Below are positions 31,737 to 41,410 of a stretch of 64,000 bases of DNA, in pieces (position 1 is the first letter of the stretch; each line of letters begins with the position of its first letter). This DNA is from Halichondria panicea (taxonomy: Eukaryota > Porifera > Demospongiae > Suberitida > Halichondriidae). The notes below the pieces were generated by a model that worked only from the letters and a program-made list of their open reading frames with translations, made no database searches and had not been told where the DNA came from. The position numbers were made by a program, and so were the translations under genes. The stretch covers positions 1,200,501-1,264,500 of the forward strand of contig NC_087384.1 in NCBI RefSeq assembly GCF_963675165.1. Direction: 5' to 3'.

Positions 31737-31950
31737 GTGACATAATGCCTCAGTGCGCATGCGCAAGCGAGGTTATACTTCAGTCTATACAATGTGGCTG
31801 GGAAAACCACCAAATAGCATGGAACACATTTTCTAATTAGCATAAACAATCATGGATTTGCAATGAATAATTCTCTTCAGACAATCTAACAGCCAATTTA
31901 CAGTTAAAGGACAGTATAATATCATTGCATGCATTGTTCAACTAGTGTGT

Positions 31951-32936
31951 TCATGGTTTCTTGCACACAGAGGGGACATCGAACACTTTAGGATCGGAGA
32001 TAGTAGCATTGAAACTCATGAAATTGTACTCTATAGTTAGAGAGTCGGTTTCTTTGCCGTTGTAGTAGCCAGGTACGTTAGGGATGCCAGGAGCTACAGC
32101 CAGCTCAAAACGCTCACCAGTGACCTGCATGGTGTAGTCCATGGTGTAGTAGGCAGGCACATTAGGAGTGCCAGGGGCTACAGCCAGCTCCAAACGCACA
32201 CCAGCAACCTGCATGAGGCATGGAATATAAATTTGCCACTTGATAAAGTAGTTTAGTTAATTAACAAGAAATTAGCTAGGGCAAATTCACTCACAGTCTG
32301 TCCCCATATGTCGTAACTCATTTCTTTGATTTTCTTCTGTCCCTCGTACGTTGCTGACTTAATCCAGTCAAATAATGAAGGCAGTTTGGTGATATTCGTA
32401 ATCTGAGAAGTACATTGTTCGGGCCTGCATATGAATCACATGCATGCACTCGTAGTAATAGCAATTACAGAAATTTAGGATCACTGGATGCATACATGTA
32501 GTGATACAGAAATTCGAACTATAGCATACCCTGTGATGATGTAGGTTATGATGTGACTGGTTTTCGGGTCATATCGGAGTAGTGACTCAGTCGTCAAGTT
32601 TACCTGCTCGTTCATGTTTATTCCAACCTCCATCTGGTTGACATAGTCAAAACACATCAAAACTGTGAAAGAATGAAATGACTGATTTACGATGGAATGA
32701 AATAGTAGTGATGATGTAAAGCTGACCGCTATTTCACTCAAGAGTCTATGTAAAACACATGCTGCTAGAATAGATCTACTAGGTATTATAGAATATCTTG
32801 TTTTACATTTGCCAAACTGAGTGCCCTCAGAACGGATAAAATACTCCCCAGATCCACAGAAAACCTGAGGTATGTTTGGAACAGGAGGGGCAGCACTGCA
32901 CACTGCAACTAGACAGGCTACAAGGAGAATCTTCAT
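31951..32936 (-). CDS. Ependymin-related secreted protein B7, with duplicated 28-residue segment
   Basis: Exon 1 from 32936: MKILLVACLVAVCSAAPPVP, PQVFCGSGEYFIR. Exon 2 (about 32662-32528): LMCFDYVNQMEVGINMNE, SLLRYDPKTSHIITYIITG. Exon 3 (about 32425-32292): PEQCTSQITNITKLPSLFDW, ATYEGQKKIKEMSYDIW. Exon 4 (about 32209-31951) has the block VRLELAVAPGTPNVPAYY repeated as ERFELAVAPGIPNVPGYY, 84 nt apart, and ends DPKVFDVPSVCKKP. The repeat includes a copy of the intron-3 acceptor (CATGCAG), so splicing to the inner site would remove exactly one repeat in frame. Intact. Its copy in the other block is B10. Confidence 0.65.
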
Positions 32937-33003
32937 CTTCAGTCTTAGCTGATTTATAAATTGAGAATGAAGTAGAAGTCTATTTATGTAGTTTTTATTT
33001 TAG

Positions 33004-33028
33004 TAGTTTGACTCCGGAGTTCTGTGGT
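33004..33028 (-). promoter_or_regulatory. Shared upstream motif, B7 (ETS core degraded)
   Basis: AGTTTGACTCCGGAGTTCTG about 70 nt upstream of the B7 start. Two bases differ from the other copies and the core reads CCGGAG. Confidence 0.35.
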
Positions 33029-33063
33029 CAATTATGGCTTCATTTTTATGCTTTCACTTTATA

Positions 33064-33122
33064 AAAGTAGCCCTGGGCACATGTGTCAACTACTAGTGGT
33101 TGACACTTGTGCCCAGGCTACT
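33064..33122. repeat. Perfect-arm palindrome (AAGTAGCC...GGCTACTT)
   Basis: About 59 bp hairpin: AAGTAGCCCTGGGCACATGT mirrored by ACTTGTGCCCAGGCTACTT around ACTACTAGTGGT. Confidence 0.85.
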
Positions 33123-33319
33123 TATGAAAACCTCAACCAGCCCCTCGATCGATCCCACATCTGTTTTGATAGTATGGCCAGTGATACTAGACTTCATGCA
33201 CTGACTAAATCATTACAGCACTGTGCAAGAATAAATGTTATGATGATGTAGCTGCTATAAATTCACTCAAGGTCCATGCAAAACACATAAATCTAATAAT
33301 CATTTTATATTTTACTTAC

Positions 33320-33455
33320 ATTTGCTTTTAATGTCCGCAGAGCCATTGTAAAAAATCTGATTCTCCCCAGATCCACAGAAAGTCTGAGGTATGTTTGGAA
33401 CAGGAGGGGCAGCACTGCACACTGCAACTAGACAGGCTACAAGGAGAATCTTCAT
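33320..33455 (-). pseudogene. Ependymin-related B8, orphan exon 1
   Basis: Only the signal-peptide exon remains: MKILLVACLVAVCSAAPPVP, then PQTFCGSGEN and NGSADI before the donor. Intron 1 sequence continues to a GCACTGTGCAAG remnant of the exon 2 acceptor near 33220. Exons 2-4 are absent, and B7 starts 0.3 kb further on. Its exon 1 is closest to that of B10 (both have NGSADI), so it is the truncated counterpart of B10 in the duplicated block. Confidence 0.65.
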
Positions 33456-33540
33456 CTCAGCCGATCTCTTCATTAAATTGCAACAGAACGTAAAAGCATG
33501 CATGGACAAAAATCTAGATCTATTTTTGGTACATTATATA

Positions 33541-33560
33541 GAGTTTGACTCCGGAAGTTC
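33541..33560 (-). promoter_or_regulatory. Shared upstream motif with ETS-like core, B8
   Basis: GAGTTTGACTCCGGAAGTTC, 86 nt upstream of the B8 start. Confidence 0.4.
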
Positions 33561-35686
33561 ATGTGTTCAGGTTTCAGTATAAGCTAGCTGTGTGTGTGCA
33601 CTCAACCAGCCCCTCCCCCACATTTTGCTTGAGGTATGACAGGCGAGACTAGAGTTCATGCACTCATACAACACACACTGATGGACAATAAAGTATAATA
33701 CAGTTTTCAGTTTCAGTTTAGACTAGAGCAAAGCGCACAATCTGTGGTCCAGTGACGCTCCCTTGTCTGAGGGGGCGGTATCCTCCATTTGTTCGATACC
33801 CACCCTCCGAGGAGGAGGTCGACAACACAAGAGCTCGAGACAGAGGCACCTTCTCTTGAACACAAACGTCTTCATCAGTTGCAAACACATCATCGTCTTG
33901 GTTACAATCCACGTGATTTGCTGCCACGTATCGAGGTTGGGTAGGTTCGTGTATTGTTGTCATATATCTAGGCTCAGCAGGTTGTATTTTGTGGCCATTA
34001 GTTGATGGCTCTGCAACTGATGGCTCTGAAACTGTTGGCTCTGCAACTGCTAGGTCCAATTTATTTTCTTCAAGGGGAGGTTCGCAAAATGAAGTGATGG
34101 GATCTTCAGATTGACCAATGCATTCTGTTTCAGCTCCATTTGGAAAAACGTCACCATTTTCCTCTTGCGACAGTGAAAGGTCGAAATCTTCTTTAGCTAT
34201 AGAATCAGCGAATGAAGTGATCTTTTCTCGAGAAGGTACCTCAGTTTGTGAGAGTTGAACCAATTTTCCGGCCTCAATACCGCTCACACTTAATGCCCTA
34301 TCCTGGAACATGGCCTCCAATTGTTCTGCAGGTACGGCCGACTTAACTGATACAGTACTTGATGGAGACAGTTTGAAAATCTTTATAATTGCAAGTCGAG
34401 CTTTACGATAAGCAAGGCAGTAAAAAATGAGAGAAACGAGTCCGAAGAGAATCGAGGATACGAGGAACACACTATGTAAGGCTGTATCTGTGTGCTGTGT
34501 GGAGGGCAAACCAACGGACCATGTAATGTCAAACAGGAAGAGGGTGGAACCAGTGGAAGTAAAGTGCCACGCCCATTCTGTAAGTCCGTTCTTGGTCCTG
34601 TTGAGTAGAGAGGTGACAAGAAATACACATCATGTGAGGAGGTGGAGGAGTCCCAGGGGAAGGAGCTCACCGAGCCAGTACGGCCATTGTGTTGGGCCAC
34701 AACTGTGTGTGTGTGTGGGGGGGGGGGGGAGTGATTGGGCATACGTAGAAATAAGATTTCTATATATGCTCTAAGCTCACAATTTGCAGTCAAATAATTG
34801 TAAGTGAAATACTAGTTCAGTGAAATTAAAACTTACAAGTGGGTAGTATCATTTGGTGTGTAGTTAGTGATGTCTGGGCCGATGGAGACGGCCACCACCA
34901 GCAGTGGGATACCTGCAAACACAAGCATCATGCATCGATCATTAACAGAGTCTATGTACTACAGTAGTAACAAAGACTCAGTAAAATACGCCAACTATGC
35001 ACCGGTTCAGGCCTATCAACCATATAACATATAGGGCAAATGACCTATAGAAGAAAAAAAATATTAATTTTCCACAATTTACTCACCCCAATTCAAACAG
35101 AAGGCAATCACATGTGCGAACAATCTCCTTTTGCCTGTAACTGTGATAGCCTTAAACACGACCAGGTTGGTAAGAGCCAACATGGCCACCAGAAATAGGT
35201 AGTGAAACAGAGCAGCAAAGAAGATGCATCCAGTTCCAGTGCGGGTAGTATTGTGAGAGATAACGTAAGCAAGGTTGAGGGCTATCACGGAGACACAAGC
35301 GTTGGTCAGTGCCGGAGTGAAGGGCTCTTCTCTGAGAGGTCTGGGGAGGGGGGGGGAGTCGGTTATACGCTATTTGGTCAAATAATAATAAGCGTAGCTC
35401 TATAAGAGGCCTATCAAAATGATGGTATGTATGTTTTTACAGATTGCTTTCAAGTACAATTTTCAGTGTTAGCATAAAGTGGTTACATGTATATACACAC
35501 GCACACGCACAGGTGCAAACAGTTATAATGAAAATGCATAGTTTACACAAAATACAAACTACAATGAAAGCCTATCAATGATATTACAGAATACTTTTAA
35601 GTCCAAATCATTTAGTATAAATCACACATAATGAAAATGCATAGTTTACACAAAGTATAAACAAACACTTTTGTTTGCTCATACTA

Positions 35687-35876
35687 CCGTATAGCGGGTA
35701 ATTTTCGGGGGTCAAAATATTCGTGGTTTTTATTTTTGTGGTTGCTGCTTGCACTGCAGGTAAAGGTAGGCAAGGTCGCTTCATTCGTGAGTAAAATATT
35801 CGTGGTCCAGTGTTAAACCACGAAAACCATGAATATTTTGCCCCACGAAAATTACCTGCTCTACGGTATACTCTCT
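35687..35876. mobile_element. MITE, TACCGTATAGCGGG family, present in both receptor copies
   Basis: TACCGTATAGCGGGTAATTT at one end and ATTACCTGCTCTACGGTATA at the other, with CACGAA/TTCGTG arms. The counterpart at 49436-49651 shows that insertion preceded the duplication. Confidence 0.8.
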
Positions 35877-35967
35877 CAGATCTGTTTCTTGAGGAGACTT
35901 ACTTGATGACAATGTAGACGACCATTATTGCCAGGAAGCAGAGGGCTCCCACGATCCCCCCCACATA

Positions 35968-37208
35968 CAGTGCAACAACCAAAGAGAGTAGATTTTTTTT
36001 TATATTATTATTTTTCACATTTTGTGGCATATCTTCTGAAGTAAAGGTGATATGATCTATTTGAGTGCAGGTACTGAAAGTTCAACTATTGGCGCTTCCA
36101 TTGGACCACCACCTGTTACATCATATGACATCATCACTATGAAATGGCTGTCTAAAGATGTGTACCTCCGAAAATATGTTAGGAATAGAAGTAGCTTATT
36201 TGTTTGAGTTAAGATCTGAAATTTGTTGTGTATGCACCTGAGTATATTGCTCATCTTTTGAGCTTCAACGGAAGTCTGGGCTACTAGTAAGTTCTGAGAA
36301 ATACTGCATTTTGTTGTTTTTTGGTGGCAAATATGTTAGGAATACAACTTTCGATTTTATGCTAGTTAAGGTCTGATTTTTGAGAAGGATGTACTACAAT
36401 AGTGTAAAATTCATTTGCACTAACTTACAGGAGCTAGACAAGTCTCTTCTTTGCTAGAGCGGCCCTTCTTGTCAAGAATGGTGATTTTGCTCCGTTTTGC
36501 TACTTTTGCTGACGTATGGAATGATATTCATTGATTTGTGACATCACAAATCATCTTGTTGTTATTTGCTACATCCAAAGGTCATGTGATGTCTACCTGC
36601 AAATACACAGTTGGTATTGGTCATTCTGTGTCACAGAGGCGTGGCAATTGAGCCTTATACGTAGGCAAATCACCCCAAAAGTCATAAAAAGCACTGTTTT
36701 TGACAAGATGGGCCGCTCTAGCAAAGAAGAGGCTAGCCTAACTCCTGTAAGTTAGTGCAGATGAAAAGTACACTATTGTAGTACATGCTGCTCAAAAATC
36801 AGACCTTAACTAATATAAAATCGAAAGTTGTATTCCTAACATATTTGCCACCAAAAAACAACAAAATGCAGTATTTCTCAGAACTTACTAGTAGCCCAGA
36901 CTTCCGTTGAAGCTCAAAAGATGAGCAATATACTCAGGTACATACACAACAAATTTCAGATCTTAACTCAAACAAATAAGCTACTTCTATTCCTAACATA
37001 TTTTCGGAAGTACACATCTTCAGACAGCCATTTTATACTGATGATGTCATGTGATGTAACAGGTGGTGGTCCAATGGAAGCGCCAATAGTTGAACTTTAA
37101 GTACCTGCACTCAAATAGATCATATCACTTTTACTTTAAAAGATATGCCACAAAATGTAAAAAATGTGTACCAAAAAAAAAAATCTACTCTCTTTGGTTG
37201 TTGCACTG
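35968..37208. mobile_element. Foldback element, 1.24 kb, inserted in a receptor exon
   Basis: Starts CAGTGCAACAACCAAAGAGA and ends TCTCTTTGGTTGTTGCACTG, with inverted arms of roughly 500 bp and a loop of about 220 bp (about 36480-36700). TA flanks both sides (35966-35967, 37209-37210). The paralogous receptor exon at 49741-49745 has a single TA, giving an exact empty site. No coding capacity seen. The TA target suggests a Tc1/mariner-mobilised non-autonomous element. Confidence 0.9.
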
Positions 37209-38009
37209 TAGGAGCCATGACCTAGTGCTCCGGGCGTCTCCAGACCTACAAATAATGAAAACAAAAAGATAAGATTGTGTACACTATGGGAACTACGATA
37301 GCTCTAGTGTTTTTATATACATATCATATCTTGTATTATTGTTTTCTACATGGACCGGGACCTTTTTTACAAAATTTGTTTTAGGAAAAAAGTTTAAGAT
37401 AATTATGTACACTATACTCACCACCAGGGTTCATGAGAATGGGGCCGAGTATCAAGTGGTATTGATTGGTCAACTCTGTCTCTCCGGCTGCGCTGCCTCC
37501 CTTGCAACCATAGTAACCAGCGTCACCCACCCCCACACTATGTATGGTTAGCACACTCTCGACTGTATTATCGAAATCACTGAAACCCTCCACACTTGTC
37601 TGGATTATTTCCAAGTGTCCCTCGAGGTCTGTTATCAGAGGAGAGCCATCTTTGTACCACGAGATGGTCGGGAGGGGGACTCCAGAGGCTACACAGGTGA
37701 ATGATATTGTGCCGTCTTTGAGGACAGATTGGTTGGAGTTTGGAGCATCCTTGATGAGGGGAGGGGCTATGGGGGTTAAAATATAAATTAGTAATAAAAA
37801 AGCGAATAACAAAAACAATAATAATGAAAGCACCGCTGGTGCTGATGCCTCGGTGGAGATGCCAAAGCTACATAACATAAAGCTACTATATCAATTTTGC
37901 TGCATGCAAATTCTAAGAGTGGGTAATGATCGACCATGATTGTTGTTAAAAACGATCGATGCCAAAAGTTCAAGTGTAAAATTAATGGCTGCCATCAGCA
38001 GAGCCTTGC

Positions 38010-38350
38010 AGCTCTCTTCTCACTCTTGCAGCTACCAATAGTCAGCGTTCTAGTGCAGAGCTAACTACTAAGTAGAGTAGCAACACTCGGTAAATAAGTT
38101 TGGCTACGTACTCTTCTGAAAAGGCTGCAATGGCATTCCAAGTAAGCAAAACTAGGCATAACTCGAGAACAAAGCTTTATTTTGCAAATCCACGAATTAA
38201 AATCCGAGAGAACATGACTAGAAGCCTATAGAAACTCTTACTTGCCACTTCATTGATCCTTGAGCAGCTGTAGCAGCCTGACTACACACACACACACACA
38301 CACACAAATTGACACAACCGTATACCTTGCTTGCGCATGCGCACCGAGGC
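38010..38350 (-). repeat. Diverged TGCCTCGAGG-family fragment
   Basis: Shares CATAACTCGAGAACAAAGCT, AAATCCACGAATTAAAATCC and AGAAGCCTATAGAA with the 27.6-28.2 kb element. It ends in a (CA)n tract and GCGCATGCGCACCGAGGCA. Confidence 0.6.
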
Positions 38351-38408
38351 ACAATCACAGGAATATGTAAAAAAAATCATATAGCACATAAAAATACAGT
38401 ATATATAC

Positions 38409-38886
38409 CTTTATTCTTCTTTAGTGCTAGAGCAAGTTCATCATCACTGTTCACCACTTGCTTCTTATTCTTGCCTACAAGACAATAATAATAATTATTA
38501 TTATAATGTAAGGTCAATTCTATCTTTTACCAATTTTTTCTCCTTTTAGAAACGTCCCATTAGTGCTGCAAAACGAAATAATGCACAAAGGTATACGGGC
38601 AAGAAATGTTTTTACCTTTTATCTTCCACAAAAACGATATACTTAGAAGGATTATTTTCTCTTCTCCTACAAAGGAGAACAGACGTGCATTGAATTATAG
38701 AGGTTACAATGTTGAATTCCTTAATACCCTATAGATCCTGAAGTGTGTCTTGCTCAACTGTTGGTAGTGAGAGTTTGACTTACCGTGGGTCTCAAAGCAA
38801 TAGTCACATTCCTTACCCCTTCCAAAAGTGTACTCATCTTTCACCATGTCTACAATGGGAAGCAAGCTGGGTAACCAGATCATCAA
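38409..38886 (-). pseudogene. CHK2-like FHA domain, orphan gene fragment
   Basis: Four small exons on the minus strand form an FHA domain. Exon a (about 38880-38730): LLPIVDMVKDEYTFGRGKEC, DYCFETHG, LSKTHFRIYR. Exon b (about 38667-38618): REENNPSKYIVFVEDK. Exon c (about 38566-38532): STNGTFLKGEKIG. Exon d (about 38475-38410): KNKKQVVNSDDELALALKKN. GR, S-x-x-H, N-G-T and G-x-x-IG are the canonical FHA phosphothreonine-binding residues. The overall pattern (DYCF, SKxHFRIxR, ExxxALxxxKN) is that of the checkpoint kinase CHK2 rather than other FHA proteins. No kinase exons follow before 37.8 kb, where a duplicated receptor fragment begins, and the N-terminal exon is missing. All four exons are in phase with GT-AG introns. 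It may be a severed gene or a small FHA-only protein. Confidence 0.65.
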
Positions 38887-39639
38887 TAAATAATAAATAA
38901 TAATGTATGGGTTCTACTTTTCCATGGTGAGGTACACACTAGGCATATCAACTGATGTTTAGCACGAAAATTGCATTTAGAATTTCAGTTTGATAAGTTT
39001 GGGACCAAGTGGCATATATACGGCACCAGATGTAATTGGGGAAGAGAGGGGTTCGGGTTAGCAAAGGTATACAAATTAGGGCGTTGGGTCAGGTGGCATA
39101 TACAGCACCGGATGTAATTTTGAAGGGGGAGGGGTTCGGGTTAGCTTAGGGAAAATAACAAAAATTAGGGCGTTTCCACATCCGGTGCCATATAAGCCAC
39201 CTGATCCAGGGCGTTTCCACGAATGTTCTAATTCAGATGTTTGCGTTCACCTGTTAGTTTCATTGTCCTCTGGAGCTCATCTTTGAGAAGTTCCTGGACT
39301 CTCTTCACTCCAGCCTGTCCGTCATAGGCCAGTCCCCACAAGATGGGCCTACCTATGAACACAGCTCTGGCTCCCATAGCCAGCGCTTTAAATACATCAG
39401 TGCCGTGTCTCACACCACCGTCCAGGAAGACATCCAGCCTCCCCCCCACAGCCTCCACCACCTCAGGAAGGGCATCAATCTGGTCACAGTGACGTATATT
39501 TGATTACACGTATAATAATACAGATTTTTGACCTTGTAAAAACAGGTTTGTATAACGTAGAGGCTTATTCTATTATCAAGAGTCTATAATAAAAGAGAGA
39601 GAGTATTGAACGAAGCATTACCCTGCATCAGATATAGTT

Positions 39640-39775
39640 GGAAAGTAACGTGACTTCCTGCTGGTTAATTAACTAATCCGAACGCCTGGAGCAGCCAAAT
39701 TTTCATCAATTGATCACACGTTCAGACAGGAAATCACGTTATTTACTTTCTGATCCGAGGCTTCGTCCATATTCT
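39640..39775. repeat. Imperfect palindrome (TAACGTGACTTCCTG arms)
   Basis: GGAAAGTAACGTGACTTCCTG mirrored by CAGGAAATCACGTTATTTACTTTC in intron 2 of the oxidase pseudogene. Related to the element at 14712-14862. Confidence 0.55.
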
Positions 39776-40581
39776 CTCATTTTTATTATGAACTCTAGTT
39801 ATTATGTATCAGTACATGTACATCTACATGCCATTACTCAGCTGCATTGGACCATACTAACCAATGGACGTGTACACACTCACTCACGGTGGCAGGGACA
39901 CCATCCAACTGCCTAGCTCCATGATTGAACACTATTATCCCCTGTACATTGTGTCTGAGTGCTTCCTCTGCATCTTCTCTGGTCACAATACCCTTCAACA
40001 TGATCGGTAAAGAAGTGATCCCTCGCAACCAATCCACTGTCTCCCAACTCAGAGTTGGGTCAATCAACGATTGAGTATACAAATGTAAACCAGAGTCCTG
40101 CTTGTCAGTTTGGAGATTGGATGACTGAAAAGCAGAGAAATTTGCTAGTTTTAGATAGGGAGGTAGGGTGAATCGATTTTCAGCATCGTACAGGAGTGTC
40201 CACTGTAAGAACAAGAGCTTTAAGCCGGCTTTTTCTGCTCTTTGAACCAGAGACTTTGTGAGGGCTCTATCACGGTATACATACAGTTGAAACCATCTCA
40301 ATCCAGTGTCTCCGGTAGCCCGAGCAACCTCTTCGATGGATGCAGTAGACCACGAGCTGAGAGTCATACAAGTTCCCAACTCGGGAACTCTGCCCATCCT
40401 CCAAATAGCTCCACCCGGGTGTCGAATTTGGACACATCAACTAGCACTCTGGGACGGAGACGATACCTAGAAAATAGAGCTCTATAATTATAGGTAGTAC
40501 CGTCTTTGTTCTAATTACAGAACCATGGAAAACCAACTGTCAGTTTGGCACATTCTGAAGAATTCCCCGGAAATTCGAATG

Positions 40582-40892
40582 TACCGTACTTATTCGATTT
40601 GAGGCGACACTTAATTATGAACCAAGGTCGTTTCTTTTGGAGGTTGAAAAATTATGTTGAAGCCCTGGTGTCGCATATTTAGAGGGTCGCATTTAATTGG
40701 AGGTAGGTCGAGGTTTATACTACTATTCTTGATTAATATAAGCTGTCGAATATTTCTAACAGCCTGGAATCGAGGCTATAGTTTAACCTATTTACGACGC
40801 GGCATAAAAAAATGATTATCAATGCAGCAGTCGCGAGAGGTCAGAAGGGATCATAAATTTAGGGAGTCATCTAAAATCGAATAAGTACGGTA
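40582..40892. mobile_element. MITE with TACCGTACTTATTCGATTT ends
   Basis: About 311 bp. Left end TACCGTACTTATTCGATTTG and right end AAATCGAATAAGTACGGTA are exact inverted repeats for about 19 bp. Located in intron 1 of the oxidase pseudogene. Confidence 0.8.
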
Positions 40893-41410
40893 TGCAATTT
40901 CACCTGCTGAATGCTTCTTGGTTGTCCTCGAGTGTTTGTTCAGCATCTGCTCCTGAAGAATAGTATCCCCAGGCATTTCTGTCGAGCACCTCCTTAGCAT
41001 GGGCTTCCAGATCGGCTAAACAAAGCATTTTGCATGTTTTGCGAATGAATTCTTGATTGGCAATGATCATCAAAGTAGCAACAGCAAGCTGTACTCCCAT
41101 TACTAATGGTATTAGCCTTGATTACAGGCCGCAGTAAAGCCCCCCAAGTCAGCACATGAATTTTAACTTTCACCTAGGTCCATGCATGTTATATAGTGCT
41201 TTGTACATGTGCAATGCAAACTTTGGTTTTGTTATTGTTTATTAATTTTTGTAGTCTCGCAGAAGTTGAAATAAACGGCTGACTTGCAAGACTAAATAGT
41301 TATTTATATCGGCTATGGCTTACTGAACACACTCCAGATAGATTCTACATATTCTGTCAGTATGCACACTTCACACCTATAACCATAAGTTTAACCCATC
41401 AATATGTGGG

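Larger units (their letters stand above)
33718..37790 (-). pseudogene. Ig-domain 7TM receptor, dead duplicate
   Basis: Truncated duplicate of the receptor at 47.5-54.4 kb. It retains one Ig exon (about 37770-37430: ISFTCVASGVPLPTISWYKD, GDAGYYGCK), the TM1 exon, the TM2-3 exon (about 35345-35090: CIFFAALFHYLFLVAMLALT), a TM4 loop exon and the TM5-7/tail exon (from about 34710). Lesions: a 1.24 kb foldback element splits the TM1 exon at 35967. In the exon starting CGPTQWPYWLGELLP, the TGG after HLLT is TGA (plus-strand 34630-34632). The signal peptide and the five upstream Ig exons of the other copy are missing, replaced by unrelated sequence beyond about 37.83 kb. The cytoplasmic tail still reads open (SEPSVAEPSTNGH), so decay is recent. 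Confidence 0.75.
39228..41100 (-). pseudogene. FMN-dependent 2-hydroxyacid oxidase (HAO/glycolate oxidase family), broken
   Basis: Exon 1 (41100-40903): LCLADLEAHAKEVLDRNAWG, YYSSGADAEQTLEDN. Exon 2 (about 40469-39888): YRLRPRVLVDVSKFDTRVEL, GTCMTLSSWSTASIEEVA, WFQLYVYRDRALT, LPIMLKGIVTREDAEEA, NHGARQLDGVPAT. Exon 3 (about 39479-39228): [39 protein letters not shown]. These are classic family motifs with the catalytic NHGARQLDG and FMN-phosphate DGGxRxGxD and GR sites. However, about 35 codons are deleted between VELFGG and LGTCMTL, removing the FMN-binding PTAMQ region and shifting frame. A further frame change lies at LVLTVDTPV, and the RR-containing stretch before NRFTLPP is lost. NHGARQ is preceded by IVF, not the usual VVS. 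Non-functional as it stands. Intact parts suggest recent decay. Confidence 0.75.

Noticed and set aside
34427-34774. 115-residue plus-strand ORF, repeated at 48178-48543
   Set aside because: Antisense shadow of the receptor TM4-7 exon; the repeat reflects the receptor duplication.
36531-36755. ORF in the loop of the 1.24 kb foldback element
   Set aside because: No transposase motif; the arms are non-coding inverted repeats.
37381-37878. Ig-domain ORF as an independent secreted Ig protein
   Set aside because: Its hydrophobic start (LLLFLLFAFLLLIYIL) is intron sequence read in frame; the Ig exon begins at an acceptor near 37768 and matches exon Ig6 of the intact receptor.
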